From NCBI RefSeq assembly GCF_000153165.2, contig NC_014472.1, positions 679,501-743,500 of the forward strand: a DNA stretch of 64,000 bases, written 5' to 3'. Source of the stretch: Maribacter sp. HTCC2170. Its GTDB lineage: Bacteria > Bacteroidota > Bacteroidia > Flavobacteriales > Flavobacteriaceae. Under the pieces are notes generated by a model, which was given only the letters and a program-made list of their open reading frames with translations, made no database searches and was not told the DNA's origin. Shown one piece after another: positions 37,779-45,543 of the stretch (its first letter is position 1; every line of letters begins with the position of its first letter). Position numbers and translations under genes: made by a program.

Positions 37779-39041
37779 TCAATTCTTAGTTTCAATTTTA
37801 GCCCAAATTCTAGCTAATTGCAAACTATAATCTATAGGCTTTTTACCAATATATTCTAAAAACTGTCTTTCAGTACTATGTGCTGTTATATTCATCAATA
37901 AAGGTGTTGGATATTCTGGGTCGCCATAAAAATTCGTTGCAAAAGACCTTCTACAAATATGAGAAGATACAAGTTTAAATTTTTCATAAAGTCCTTTCTT
38001 CGTTCGCTCAGTCTCTTTGTCATAAAGATTACCCTCAACCAATTCGTTTATCTGGGCAGATTCACACAATTTTTTTAAGTACCTATTAAAAAGGGTTTTA
38101 CTACTCTCCAAGTTATTAGTATGTAACGGAGGAAACTGGCTATTTCTTTTATCTAAGATTTTCCTTACTTCTGGATGAATAGGAATTTGAACAATCTTAC
38201 CTGTCTTTTTTTGATTTAAGACTATAAAGTTAAAACCTTGAATTTTCTGAAACATACTTGTTGATATTCTCAATAAATCAGATACTCTTTGACCGGTATA
38301 GCAACCAATAATAAGCCAATCTCTGGCTATCAAAAGTTTTTCTTCTTCCAATTTGGTTTGCTTAATTTTTTCTAGGTCATCAAACGAAAGTGTAACTGTT
38401 GGTGACTCTTCTGTAAACCCCATAAAAAATGGTAACTGCTTACTTACTGTAATACCATTTTTATCTGCATCAATACAAATAGTTTTTACAAATTTCAAAT
38501 AGCGGCCAATAGTATTCATAGAAAGTTTGTCCACATCTGATAGATAGTCAATAAATCTCTCACGAAAGGCTAAATCAATATCCTGAACTAAATACTTTTT
38601 TCCTGTATGTTTTTCATAATTAGATAACTTGTTAACTATCGTATGGTATTTTTTAACTGTTGAAAGAGACTTTTGACTGCTTCTTATTTTACTAAGAAAG
38701 AATGTACAATACTCGGCTAGAAATTCCTTAGAATCCTCTTTACTATGGCCGTGAAACTTATCAATAATAGTTTCTAACCAATCACCATTTATAGAGTGTG
38801 GGGGAACTTTGGTGTCGTTTAGACTTTCATAAACAAAGGCCTCTAATTCTTTTAACTTAACACTTAAATTCTTGTTCTTAGCTTCATTCTGCTTTGGATA
38901 GCCAGTAGCCAAGCTCCAACTATTTGGATTTATAAAAACTCCGGTCTTTCTTTTTATACTTTTGCTTTTCCCAAGAGAAAGTCTCATGTAGATTGGGACG
39001 TTATTCGCAGAGCTTTGTAATAAATATTTAATTGTAGCCAT
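37779..39041 (-). CDS. int: Tyrosine recombinase / integrase of the ssrA element
   Basis: 420 residues with the layout of Bacteroidota tyrosine recombinases: an N-terminal arm-binding region, a SAM-like core-binding domain (about 105-205), and a catalytic domain. Catalytic residues appear in order: R in YTGQRVSDLLRIS, K in NQKKTGKIV, H-x-x-R in SSHICRRSFAT, H in TAHSTERQFL and the Tyr in EYIGK. It sits 198 bp from the right attachment site and reads away from it. It should catalyse recombination between the ssrA 3' end and the element's own att site. Confidence 0.92.
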   Translation of the reverse strand: MATIKYLLQSSANNVPIYMRLSLGKSKSIKRKTGVFINPNSWSLATGYPKQNEAKNKNLSVKLKELEAFVYESLNDTKVPPHSINGDWLETIIDKFHGHSKEDSKEFLAEYCTFFLSKIRSSQKSLSTVKKYHTIVNKLSNYEKHTGKKYLVQDIDLAFRERFIDYLSDVDKLSMNTIGRYLKFVKTICIDADKNGITVSKQLPFFMGFTEESPTVTLSFDDLEKIKQTKLEEEKLLIARDWLIIGCYTGQRVSDLLRISTSMFQKIQGFNFIVLNQKKTGKIVQIPIHPEVRKILDKRNSQFPPLHTNNLESSKTLFNRYLKKLCESAQINELVEGNLYDKETERTKKGLYEKFKLVSSHICRRSFATNFYGDPEYPTPLLMNITAHSTERQFLEYIGKKPIDYSLQLARIWAKIETKN

Positions 39042-39238
39042 GATAATTAAATAACTACAAATGTATAATAATATTACATTTTAGTCATTTATTAGTCAGC
39101 TTATTTGCAACTAGATGCTACTTATATCAATCCAGTTCAATTACAAAAGAACCGAAATTCAATGGTTTTGATTGTATTTAAATAAATATATGTAGATTTC
39201 ATTAGAGTTATTTCGATAGACACATTGTACTAATGTAG
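39042..39238. other. Non-coding right end of the island with arm-type repeat candidates
   Basis: TTAGTCA at 39081 and TTAGTCAGC at 39092 (11 bp apart, same orientation) match the TTAGTCAGCT/ATAGTCA pair at the left end. They lie in the promoter region of the integrase gene and are good candidates for integrase or excisionase arm sites. Confidence 0.5.
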
Positions 39239-39253
39239 TCCCTCCGGCTCCAC
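39239..39253 (+). repeat. Right attachment site
   Basis: TCCCTCCGGCTCCAC, identical to the ssrA 3' end copy. The flank to its left (AATGTAG) no longer encodes a tRNA-like T-arm, so this is the displaced copy and ssrA is the intact one. Confidence 0.88.
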
Positions 39254-39332
39254 GACACTCAAAAATACCCAGCCGCTTAGAGCATTATAAAATGCCTAGC
39301 TTGCTAAAGCATTTTTGAATGATTAGTAAGAT

Positions 39333-39360
39333 GCCCATCGTGATAGCGATGGGTATTTTT
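39333..39360 (+). terminator. Terminator downstream of the island, probably the original ssrA terminator
   Basis: CCCATCG and CGATGGG (loop TGATAG) form a strong stem followed by TATTTTT. It has no gene directly upstream other than the island end. Before insertion it would have lain about 80 bp after ssrA, so I infer it served ssrA. TGGGTATTTTT (39350-39360) is also perfectly complementary to AAAAATACCCA at 39261-39271. Confidence 0.7.
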
Positions 39361-39423
39361 ATTTGCAACATTGCGAGATATTTGGGAGCAACGAAGCTAA
39401 CCACTGCGACTCCACAATAACAA

Positions 39424-39445
39424 ATCACTCTTTGCGGAGTGGTTT
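39424..39445. terminator. Weak hairpin near the 3' end of the DoxX gene
   Basis: CACTC and GAGTG with a 6-nt loop, followed on the plus strand by GTTTT. Its position 10-30 bp after the DoxX stop suggests a terminator, but on the DoxX strand the T-run is poor. Confidence 0.4.
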
Positions 39446-39455
39446 TATAACTTTT

Positions 39456-39827
39456 CTATTTATTAAGAAACTGCCTAACCTTAAATGCCCAGCCAATAAA
39501 TACAAACTGAATTGGCAAGCGAATTAATGCCGCTTTATGGCTACCTATTGCAGGTGTATCTGCAAACACATCCCAAATGTGTATTGGTAAAAAAACCAAC
39601 ATGAGTAATAGTATTCCAGTACTCGCCAATTTAGCATATCTGGGAATCAGCAACAGTAAACCAAAAACAACTTCAAATAAACCAGAGAGATAAATGAGGC
39701 TTATTTCAAAAGGCAAAAAACTAGGAACAAATGGTGTATAAAACTCGGGCTTCATAAAATGCTGAATTCCAGCATAAATCATAAACACAGCCAATAGAAT
39801 TTGTAATACCCTCCAAAATATCTTCAT
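39456..39827 (-). CDS. DoxX-family small membrane protein
   Basis: 123 residues from ATG at 39827 (GTG at 39833 is possible). Four hydrophobic helices are visible: VLQILLAVFMIYAGIQHF, ISLIYLSGLFEVVFGLLLL, ASTGILLLMLVFLPIHIW and IQFVFIGWAF. AGIQHFMKPEFY with a later GLFEVVFGL is the DoxX/SURF4-like pattern. Members have been linked to redox stress but most, including this one, lack a proven function. It is the first chromosomal gene to the right of the island. Confidence 0.8.
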   Translation of the reverse strand: MKIFWRVLQILLAVFMIYAGIQHFMKPEFYTPFVPSFLPFEISLIYLSGLFEVVFGLLLLIPRYAKLASTGILLLMLVFLPIHIWDVFADTPAIGSHKAALIRLPIQFVFIGWAFKVRQFLNK

Positions 39828-39848
39828 ATGCACCCTATTTTTATTGAT

Positions 39849-39985
39849 TTAGTTTACTAATAGCCATTCTTTTCCCGCAATATGAAACAGTTCCATTCTT
39901 GTTGAAGAGCGATTTTTAAATCCTTTCCAAGTTTTTCCATTGGAATTTTTAAGGAGGTCAAGGTATTTTGAAATAATAATTAAAT
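39849..39985 (-). pseudogene. 3' remnant of a secreted esterase gene (paralogue of 45544-46848)
   Basis: The minus strand reads about ISKYLDLLKNSNGKTWKGFKNRSS followed by RMELFH and a TAA at 39849-39851. This matches the C-terminus of the hydrolase at 45.5 kb (SKYLGLPKNSN…TWEGFKNRSSTGMELLH). Similarity stops abruptly near 39985, and no upstream coding sequence remains. It is the 3' end of a lost duplicate. Confidence 0.75.
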
Positions 39986-40023
39986 ACAGTTATAGTAAAT
40001 TCATTACGAAAATAAACATTTAA

Positions 40024-40245
40024 CAGGAAAAGCTTAATTTTAACTTGTTGCCAAAATTTAAAAGTGAAGTATTCGCTAAACCTAATATGGGTGATTTATT
40101 ATACTACAAGAACATTATGCTGACCCACCACGTTAATATTTTAAGTGCTATTGTTGACATGGGTGAAAAAAGGGCCAAAAAAGCAATGCGTGATCATTTA
40201 CTGGAAACCAGAAATAATTATTTATTATCAATTAAAAAACAATGA
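40024..40245 (+). pseudogene. 3' remnant of a GntR/FadR-family regulator
   Basis: A short open frame after TAA (40021-40023) has no ATG start and no DNA-binding domain. Its sequence HVNILSAIVDMGEKRAKKAMRDHL is the typical last helix of the FCD effector domain of GntR/FadR regulators. It overlaps the kinase gene by ATGA, so it was once the first gene of the galactonate operon. Loss of the N-terminal HTH would remove repression. Expression as a 66-residue peptide from TTG cannot be excluded. Confidence 0.7.
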
Positions 40246-41249
40246 GTTTTGTAGCCTTTGGAGAAATAATGTTACGTCTAAGTCCTGCCGACTTTTCTAA
40301 TAAAATAAGGACATCACAGGCATTTGATGTTGGATATGCAGGTTCTGAATCCAATGTAGCCAGTTCTTTAGGGAAATTGGGGAATCAAGTTTCATATATT
40401 ACAAAATTACCTGGTAATCAATTGGGAGATGCGGCCATTAGCTCGATTCGTGGATTTGGCATCGACACAAAGTATATAGTTAAAGGTGGGAATAGAATTG
40501 GCACTTATTTTGTTGAAATCGGTTCTTCGATAAGACCATCCAGTGTTATTTATGATAGAAAAGGCTCTGCCATAAGTGAATTAAGTTCCGAAGAATTTGA
40601 TTGGGAAGAAATTCTACTTAATAAAAAATGGTTATTCTTATCCGGAATAACTCCGGTTCTCTCTGAACAATGTGCCCTCGAAACAATTAAAGCTGCAGAG
40701 ATTGCAAAAAAAATGGGCGTAAAAGTCGCCTTCGATATGAATTATAGGAGGTCATTGTGGAATAATCCTGCAGATGCACGAAAGATATTCGATAAAATTT
40801 TGAAACACACAGATTTGTTGTTTGGCAATTTCGGTGTTCTTAAAGATGTTTATGAAATGCAAGCAAAAGGGAGCAATATAAGTGAGCAAACCCTGAAAGT
40901 TGCATTTGATGCATCTAAAAAGTTTAATGTCCCACACATTGCCTTTACTATTCGAAAACACATTTCAGCAAGTAATAACTTGGTTTCGGCCATTTACATT
41001 TCAGGTTCGAAACATTATATTTCAGATTCATATGACGTGGAAATCACAGATCGCTTTGGAACAGGAGATGCCTTTGCAGCGGCATGTCTTCATGCAATTA
41101 ATCATGACTGGAAAAATGATGACATTATCAATTTTGGGGCAGCTGCTTTTGCGCTAAAACACACAATAAAAGGAGATCAACATACGAGCGATGAAAAAGA
41201 AATCCTGTCCATTATGATAGGTAATGCAGGAGGATATGTCTTAAGATGA
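40242..41249 (+). CDS. kdgK: PfkB-family 2-keto-3-deoxy-sugar acid kinase
   Basis: 335 residues. N-terminal VAFGEIMLRLSP and VGYAGSESNVA, and the C-terminal anion-hole motif DRFGTGDAFAAACLHA with catalytic Asp, define the PfkB family. Context next to an aldolase and galactonate dehydratase makes the substrate 2-keto-3-deoxygalactonate (or gluconate) with ATP in the cytoplasm. This differs from the E. coli DgoK fold, so the symbol is by function. It is translationally coupled (ATGA) to the regulator remnant and to the next gene. Confidence 0.85.
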   Translation: MSFVAFGEIMLRLSPADFSNKIRTSQAFDVGYAGSESNVASSLGKLGNQVSYITKLPGNQLGDAAISSIRGFGIDTKYIVKGGNRIGTYFVEIGSSIRPSSVIYDRKGSAISELSSEEFDWEEILLNKKWLFLSGITPVLSEQCALETIKAAEIAKKMGVKVAFDMNYRRSLWNNPADARKIFDKILKHTDLLFGNFGVLKDVYEMQAKGSNISEQTLKVAFDASKKFNVPHIAFTIRKHISASNNLVSAIYISGSKHYISDSYDVEITDRFGTGDAFAAACLHAINHDWKNDDIINFGAAAFALKHTIKGDQHTSDEKEILSIMIGNAGGYVLR

Positions 41250-41878
41250 AAAGAAAAGAAGTTACAAACATCATTGAAAAAGAGAAAATAGTTGCAATCA
41301 TCCGATTGAAGAAACAATCGGAGGTTGATACTGTAATTAAGGGGTTGATTTTAGGCGGAATAAAAGTATTGGAAATAACTTCCAATACCCCTGGATTCAA
41401 CAAGGAAATAAAAAAAGCCCGAGATTCTTATCCGAATATCTTAATTGGGGCAGGAACAGTTGTAAATACGTCTATTGCTAAAATTGCCATAGAGGCAGGA
41501 GCTCAGTTCTTGGTTACGCCCAATACCAATATTGATGTACTAACGCTCGCACATGAAAATGATGTTCCGGTTTTAATGGGTGCTTTTACTCCCTCAGAAA
41601 TTTGTTTAGCAATTGAATATGGAGCAGATATAATTAAACTTTTTCCCGCTGGAAATTTGGGGATAGATTACTTTAAGGCAATACAGGGGCCTCTTAATGA
41701 TGCTAAATTCTTTATTGTAGGCGGAATTAATTTGGAAAACATTCAAGAATGGTTCAAGGCCGGAGTATCTGGCGTTGGTATTGGTAGCGTTTTAACCAAC
41801 TCACCAAACGAGGAAATATGTGAAGAAACCATCAAAAATAAGGCTCAAGAATTTATAAATCTGATCAAAAATTTCTAA
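41246..41878 (+). CDS. dgoA: 2-keto-3-deoxy-6-phospho-sugar acid aldolase (KDPG/KDPGal)
   Basis: 210 residues of the class I KDPG aldolase family: VAIIRLK near the start, GAGTVVNTSIAK, the Schiff-base Lys in ADIIKLFPAGNLG and a phosphate site VGGINLENI. It cleaves the phosphorylated intermediate to pyruvate and glyceraldehyde-3-phosphate. Start overlaps the kinase stop and its own stop overlaps the dehydratase start, so all three are made together. KDPG (Eda) and KDPGal (DgoA) specificities cannot be separated by sequence; the neighbour DgoD favours the latter. Confidence 0.88.
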   Translation: MKRKEVTNIIEKEKIVAIIRLKKQSEVDTVIKGLILGGIKVLEITSNTPGFNKEIKKARDSYPNILIGAGTVVNTSIAKIAIEAGAQFLVTPNTNIDVLTLAHENDVPVLMGAFTPSEICLAIEYGADIIKLFPAGNLGIDYFKAIQGPLNDAKFFIVGGINLENIQEWFKAGVSGVGIGSVLTNSPNEEICEETIKNKAQEFINLIKNF

Positions 41879-43035
41879 TGGATAAACTTACAATTGAAAA
41901 AATAGAATTATTTAAAGTCCCTCCGAGATGGCTTTTTATAAAAATAACTACCAAATCAGGAATTGTAGGATGGGGAGAACCTGTTGTAGAAGGAAAGGCT
42001 GATACAGTTGCAGCTTGTGTAAAAGAGCTTCAAAAGTTTATACTGGGGCAAAAAGCCAATAATATAGAAGATATATGGCAAATTCTTTATAGAGGAGGGT
42101 TCTATAGAGGAGGTCCCATTATTATGAGTGCAATAGCCGGCATAGATCAAGCACTTTGGGATATAAAAGGAAAATTTCTAAATGTCTCTGTACACGAACT
42201 GCTTGGAGGGGCTGTCCGTCAAAAGATGAAGATGTACTGCTGGATAGGAGGTGATAACCCAGATGTTGTGCTTGAACAAGCTCATGAAAAAGTCAAATCT
42301 GGCTACAAGGCTGTTAAAATGAATGCCACCGGTCCCATGGATTGGGTTTCATCACTAAAGGATATAAAAAAAATATCACAGAACATTAAACTGCTAAGAG
42401 AAGAATTTGGATATGATTTGGACGTTGGATTGGACTTTCATGGACGAGTACATAAGCCAATGGTAAAGAAATTAATTGATGAACTTTCCCCTTATGAGCC
42501 CATGTTTATCGAAGAACCTTTGCTTAGTGAGAATAATAATGCTTTAAAAGATATTTATCACTATTCCAACATTCCCATAGCGACTGGGGAGAGAATGTAC
42601 TCTAGATGGGATTTCAAGGAGATATTGCATCAAGGGGTGGTCGATATTATTCAACCGGATTTAAGTCATGCCGGTGGAATATCAGAAGTAAGAAGAATTG
42701 CCACAATGGCCGAGGCTTATGATATAGCACTGGCACCACACTGTCCTTTAGGTCCCATTTCTTTAGCATCGGCATTACAAATTGATTTTGTTTCGGCCAA
42801 TGCATTTATTCAGGAAAGTAGCTTGGGTATTCATTATAATCAAGGTTATGACTTATTGGATTATGTCTTGAATCCTGAAGATTTTTATCTCAATGATGGT
42901 TATATAAATGTTTTAACCAAACCAGGTTTAGGAGTGGAAATAAATGAAGATAAGTTAAAGAAAGCCTCAAAAATAGGTCATGATTGGACTAATCCTATTT
43001 GGCGTAATGAAGATTCTAGTTTTGCAGAATGGTAA
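41878..43035 (+). CDS. dgoD: D-galactonate dehydratase
   Basis: 385 residues of the enolase/mandelate racemase superfamily, with close similarity to E. coli DgoD throughout: VPPRWLFIKI, FYRGGPIIMSAIAGIDQALWDIKG, GLDFHGRVHKPM, FIEEPLL, ATGERMYSRWDF, QPDLSHAGGI, LAPHCPLGPI and GLGVEI at the C-terminus. The metal ligands (D, E, E) and catalytic His are present. It dehydrates D-galactonate to 2-keto-3-deoxygalactonate in the cytoplasm. It defines the operon as a De Ley-Doudoroff branch for oxidised galactose. Confidence 0.93.
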   Translation: MDKLTIEKIELFKVPPRWLFIKITTKSGIVGWGEPVVEGKADTVAACVKELQKFILGQKANNIEDIWQILYRGGFYRGGPIIMSAIAGIDQALWDIKGKFLNVSVHELLGGAVRQKMKMYCWIGGDNPDVVLEQAHEKVKSGYKAVKMNATGPMDWVSSLKDIKKISQNIKLLREEFGYDLDVGLDFHGRVHKPMVKKLIDELSPYEPMFIEEPLLSENNNALKDIYHYSNIPIATGERMYSRWDFKEILHQGVVDIIQPDLSHAGGISEVRRIATMAEAYDIALAPHCPLGPISLASALQIDFVSANAFIQESSLGIHYNQGYDLLDYVLNPEDFYLNDGYINVLTKPGLGVEINEDKLKKASKIGHDWTNPIWRNEDSSFAEW

Positions 43036-43080
43036 TATCCTAAATTGCACAAATGATTTTTAATCAGAATAATATTTGAA

Positions 43081-44403
43081 ATGATATATATAGTTGCATT
43101 AATAGTATCGTTGGTGTTTTTAGTTGTTGGCATTGTTAAATTTAAGATTCATCCTTTCTTTGTATTACTAATGGCTGCAATTATATATGGCTTTTTCACA
43201 GGAATGAGTATTGATATGATAGTTGCATCTATCAATAACGGTTTCGGAGATATTTTAGGTAAAATAGGATTAATAATTCTATTTGGCGTAACTATAGGGA
43301 CCATACTGGAAAAATCTGGGGGGGCATTGGTCATAGCGTCCAAAATTATTAATCTCATTGGTGAAAAAGCTATTCATTTAGCAATGCTTCTTACTGGATA
43401 CTTCTTATCTATACCAATTTTCGCTGATAGTGCACTTTTAATAATGAATCCTCTAAATAAGGTATTATCAAAAAAAGCCGCTGTTTCATATGCTGGAACC
43501 ACTGCTGCGTTGGCGATGGGACTTACCGCATCACATGTCATGGTACCGCCAACACCCGGTCCAATCGCCGCCGCAGGAATTCTTGGGGCCAATCTAGGAG
43601 ATGTAATATTATGGGGACTTTTAGTGAGTATTATCTCATTAGGACCTTGTTATTTTTATGCTAAACGAGTGGCCTCAAAAATCGAATTACCCATTAAAAT
43701 TAAACCTACTGCCAATCCAAAACGACAACCGGCTTTATGGAAATCTTTGCTGGCCATTGTAGTTCCTCTAGTGCTAATCTTAGCCAAATCAGTGTTAGAC
43801 TATCCCGAATTAAAAATTGAACCGTCGATTTTTACGCAATGTCTTTCATTCTTGGGTACTCCAGTAATTGCACTTCTAATTGGAGTATTATTGACCCTTG
43901 TATTACCTGAAAAATTGGATGAAAAAGTTTTTTCAAGTTCTGGCTGGATTGGGGAATCTTTGAAAGTTGCAGCACCTATCATACTCATAACAGGTGCAGG
44001 CGGAATTTTTGGTAAGATGCTCCAGAATTCAGGAATCGCCGACATAATTACAACAGGATTCTCTGGAATGGAAATAGGGCTTTTTTTTCCTTTTCTTTTA
44101 GCTGCTTGCCTTAAAACTACTCAAGGATCATCAACTGTGGCACTAGTTACTACAGCTTCGATTGTAGCCCCACTAATGCCTGTTTTAGGTTTAGATGAAC
44201 CGTCGTTTCAGACCATGACAGTCTTAGCGATTGGAGCTGGTTCCTCAGTTGTCACCCACGTTAATGATAGTTTTTTCTGGGTACTTACCCAACTTACTGG
44301 TATGAATGTGAAACAAGGTTATCAGGTACTTACGGCAGGAACTCTAATTTTTGGAGTTACTGCAATGGCGGTAATATATTTCATAACCAAACTCATTTTA
44401 TAG
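43081..44403 (+). CDS. GntP-family sugar acid:H+ symporter
   Basis: 440 residues, 12-13 hydrophobic segments, with GntP-family stretches near the middle (SHVMVPPTPGPIAAAGILGANLGD) and toward the end (VTHVNDSFFWVLTQ). The family imports gluconate and related aldonates. Beside dgoD the likely cargo is D-galactonate. It starts 45 bp after dgoD and its stop is 2 bp before the lactonase gene. Confidence 0.88.
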   Translation: MIYIVALIVSLVFLVVGIVKFKIHPFFVLLMAAIIYGFFTGMSIDMIVASINNGFGDILGKIGLIILFGVTIGTILEKSGGALVIASKIINLIGEKAIHLAMLLTGYFLSIPIFADSALLIMNPLNKVLSKKAAVSYAGTTAALAMGLTASHVMVPPTPGPIAAAGILGANLGDVILWGLLVSIISLGPCYFYAKRVASKIELPIKIKPTANPKRQPALWKSLLAIVVPLVLILAKSVLDYPELKIEPSIFTQCLSFLGTPVIALLIGVLLTLVLPEKLDEKVFSSSGWIGESLKVAAPIILITGAGGIFGKMLQNSGIADIITTGFSGMEIGLFFPFLLAACLKTTQGSSTVALVTTASIVAPLMPVLGLDEPSFQTMTVLAIGAGSSVVTHVNDSFFWVLTQLTGMNVKQGYQVLTAGTLIFGVTAMAVIYFITKLIL

Positions 44404-44405
44404 TC

Positions 44406-45437
44406 ATGAAATATTTCGTAGTAATAGGTCTATCCATTTTGATAGTAACAGTTTCTTGCAAAAAAATCCGAAAAGAAGACTCTGTAGAACCAAAGACTGA
44501 GAAAGCAGCTAGCTTTTCAATAGAAATATTGGATAATGAAGCGTTGGGCGTTATAGCGCCCAATGCAACCATAAATGTTTTGGCTAGTGGTTTTATTTGG
44601 ACAGAAGGTCCCTTGTGGATTGATGATGGGAAGTATTTATTATTCTCTGACATTCCCAACAATAAGGTTTATAAACTTGACTCCAAGAATGATACCATTA
44701 CATATTTACAACCTTCAGGCTTCACTGCAAAAGGTTTTTCAGGAGATGAACCAGGTTCAAATGGATTATTACTGAACCCAGAAGGAAAACTAGTGCTTAT
44801 GCAACATGGAGATAGGCAAATTGGATTAATGGATGCACCATTATCAGCACCAAGTGAAAAGTACATTTCACTGGCAAGCTCCTTTAAAGGAAAGAAATTC
44901 AACAGTCCAAACGACGGTTCTTTTGACAAAGAAGGAAACCTATACTTCACAGACCCCCCATATGGGCTTCCAAAAAAAATGAACGACCCAAATAAGCAGC
45001 TTGAATTTCAAGGTGTATACTGTCTTTTGAAAAATGGCGAGATAATGCTGTTGGATAAACTGTCAAGACCAAATGGGATAGCTCTTTCTTTGAACCAAAA
45101 AACCCTCTATGTAGCCGTTTCAGATAAAAAACATGCAGTCTGGTACCAATATGATATCCTTGAACCAGGCAAAGTTGTCAATAAAAGAATATTCCATGAT
45201 GTTACCTATTTAGTTGGCCAAAAAGGTCAACAAGGACTCCCGGACGGAATGAAAGTGAACAATAAAGGATATCTTTTTGCAACAGGTCCTGGTGGAATAT
45301 GGATTTTCAATAAATCTGCAAAGCCAATAGGCAGGATTTATACAGGTCAACTTACATCTAACTGTGCTTTATCAAAAGACCAAAAAACACTTTTCATTAC
45401 AGCGGATGATTACATTATGTCAGTAAACCTGAAATAA
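44406..45437 (+). CDS. Secreted SMP-30/gluconolactonase-family lactonase (lipoprotein)
   Basis: 343 residues. The lipobox is LIVTVSC (Cys18), so it is exported. A six-bladed propeller follows, with SMP-30 motifs FIWTEGPLW (metal Glu), SNGLLLNPEGKLVLMQHGDR, FNSPNDGSFDKEGNLYFTDPPYGL and LPDGMKV. It should open an aldonolactone in the periplasm, giving galactonate for the GntP permease. A matching galactose dehydrogenase is not in the window. Confidence 0.88.
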   Translation: MKYFVVIGLSILIVTVSCKKIRKEDSVEPKTEKAASFSIEILDNEALGVIAPNATINVLASGFIWTEGPLWIDDGKYLLFSDIPNNKVYKLDSKNDTITYLQPSGFTAKGFSGDEPGSNGLLLNPEGKLVLMQHGDRQIGLMDAPLSAPSEKYISLASSFKGKKFNSPNDGSFDKEGNLYFTDPPYGLPKKMNDPNKQLEFQGVYCLLKNGEIMLLDKLSRPNGIALSLNQKTLYVAVSDKKHAVWYQYDILEPGKVVNKRIFHDVTYLVGQKGQQGLPDGMKVNNKGYLFATGPGGIWIFNKSAKPIGRIYTGQLTSNCALSKDQKTLFITADDYIMSVNLK

Positions 45438-45543
45438 CCTTTCAAAAACAGTTCTAATTTACAGTGTGATGAACGAAAACAAACCCAATAAGCAAACAAC
45501 TTAGCTTATCATAATTTTTGTTTTTTTTTCGAACTACGAATAT

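Larger units (their letters stand above)
23788..39253. mobile_element. Integrative element inserted at the 3' end of ssrA, carrying defence genes
   Basis: TCCCTCCGGCTCCAC occurs at the ssrA 3' end (23788-23802) and again at 39239-39253, enclosing about 15.4 kb. A tyrosine recombinase gene lies next to the right copy. The element carries an excisionase-like HTH gene, a polymerase-motif gene with iteron-like repeats, a helicase and a type I restriction operon with AbiH. No relaxase, VirB/Tra or phage structural genes are visible, so it appears to be a mobilisable or satellite-like integrative element rather than a full conjugative one. It is bounded by ordinary chromosomal genes on both sides. 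Confidence 0.88.

Noticed and set aside
23788-39253. Prophage or full conjugative element
   Set aside because: No capsid, portal, terminase, tail, relaxase, coupling protein or type IV secretion genes can be seen in the island.
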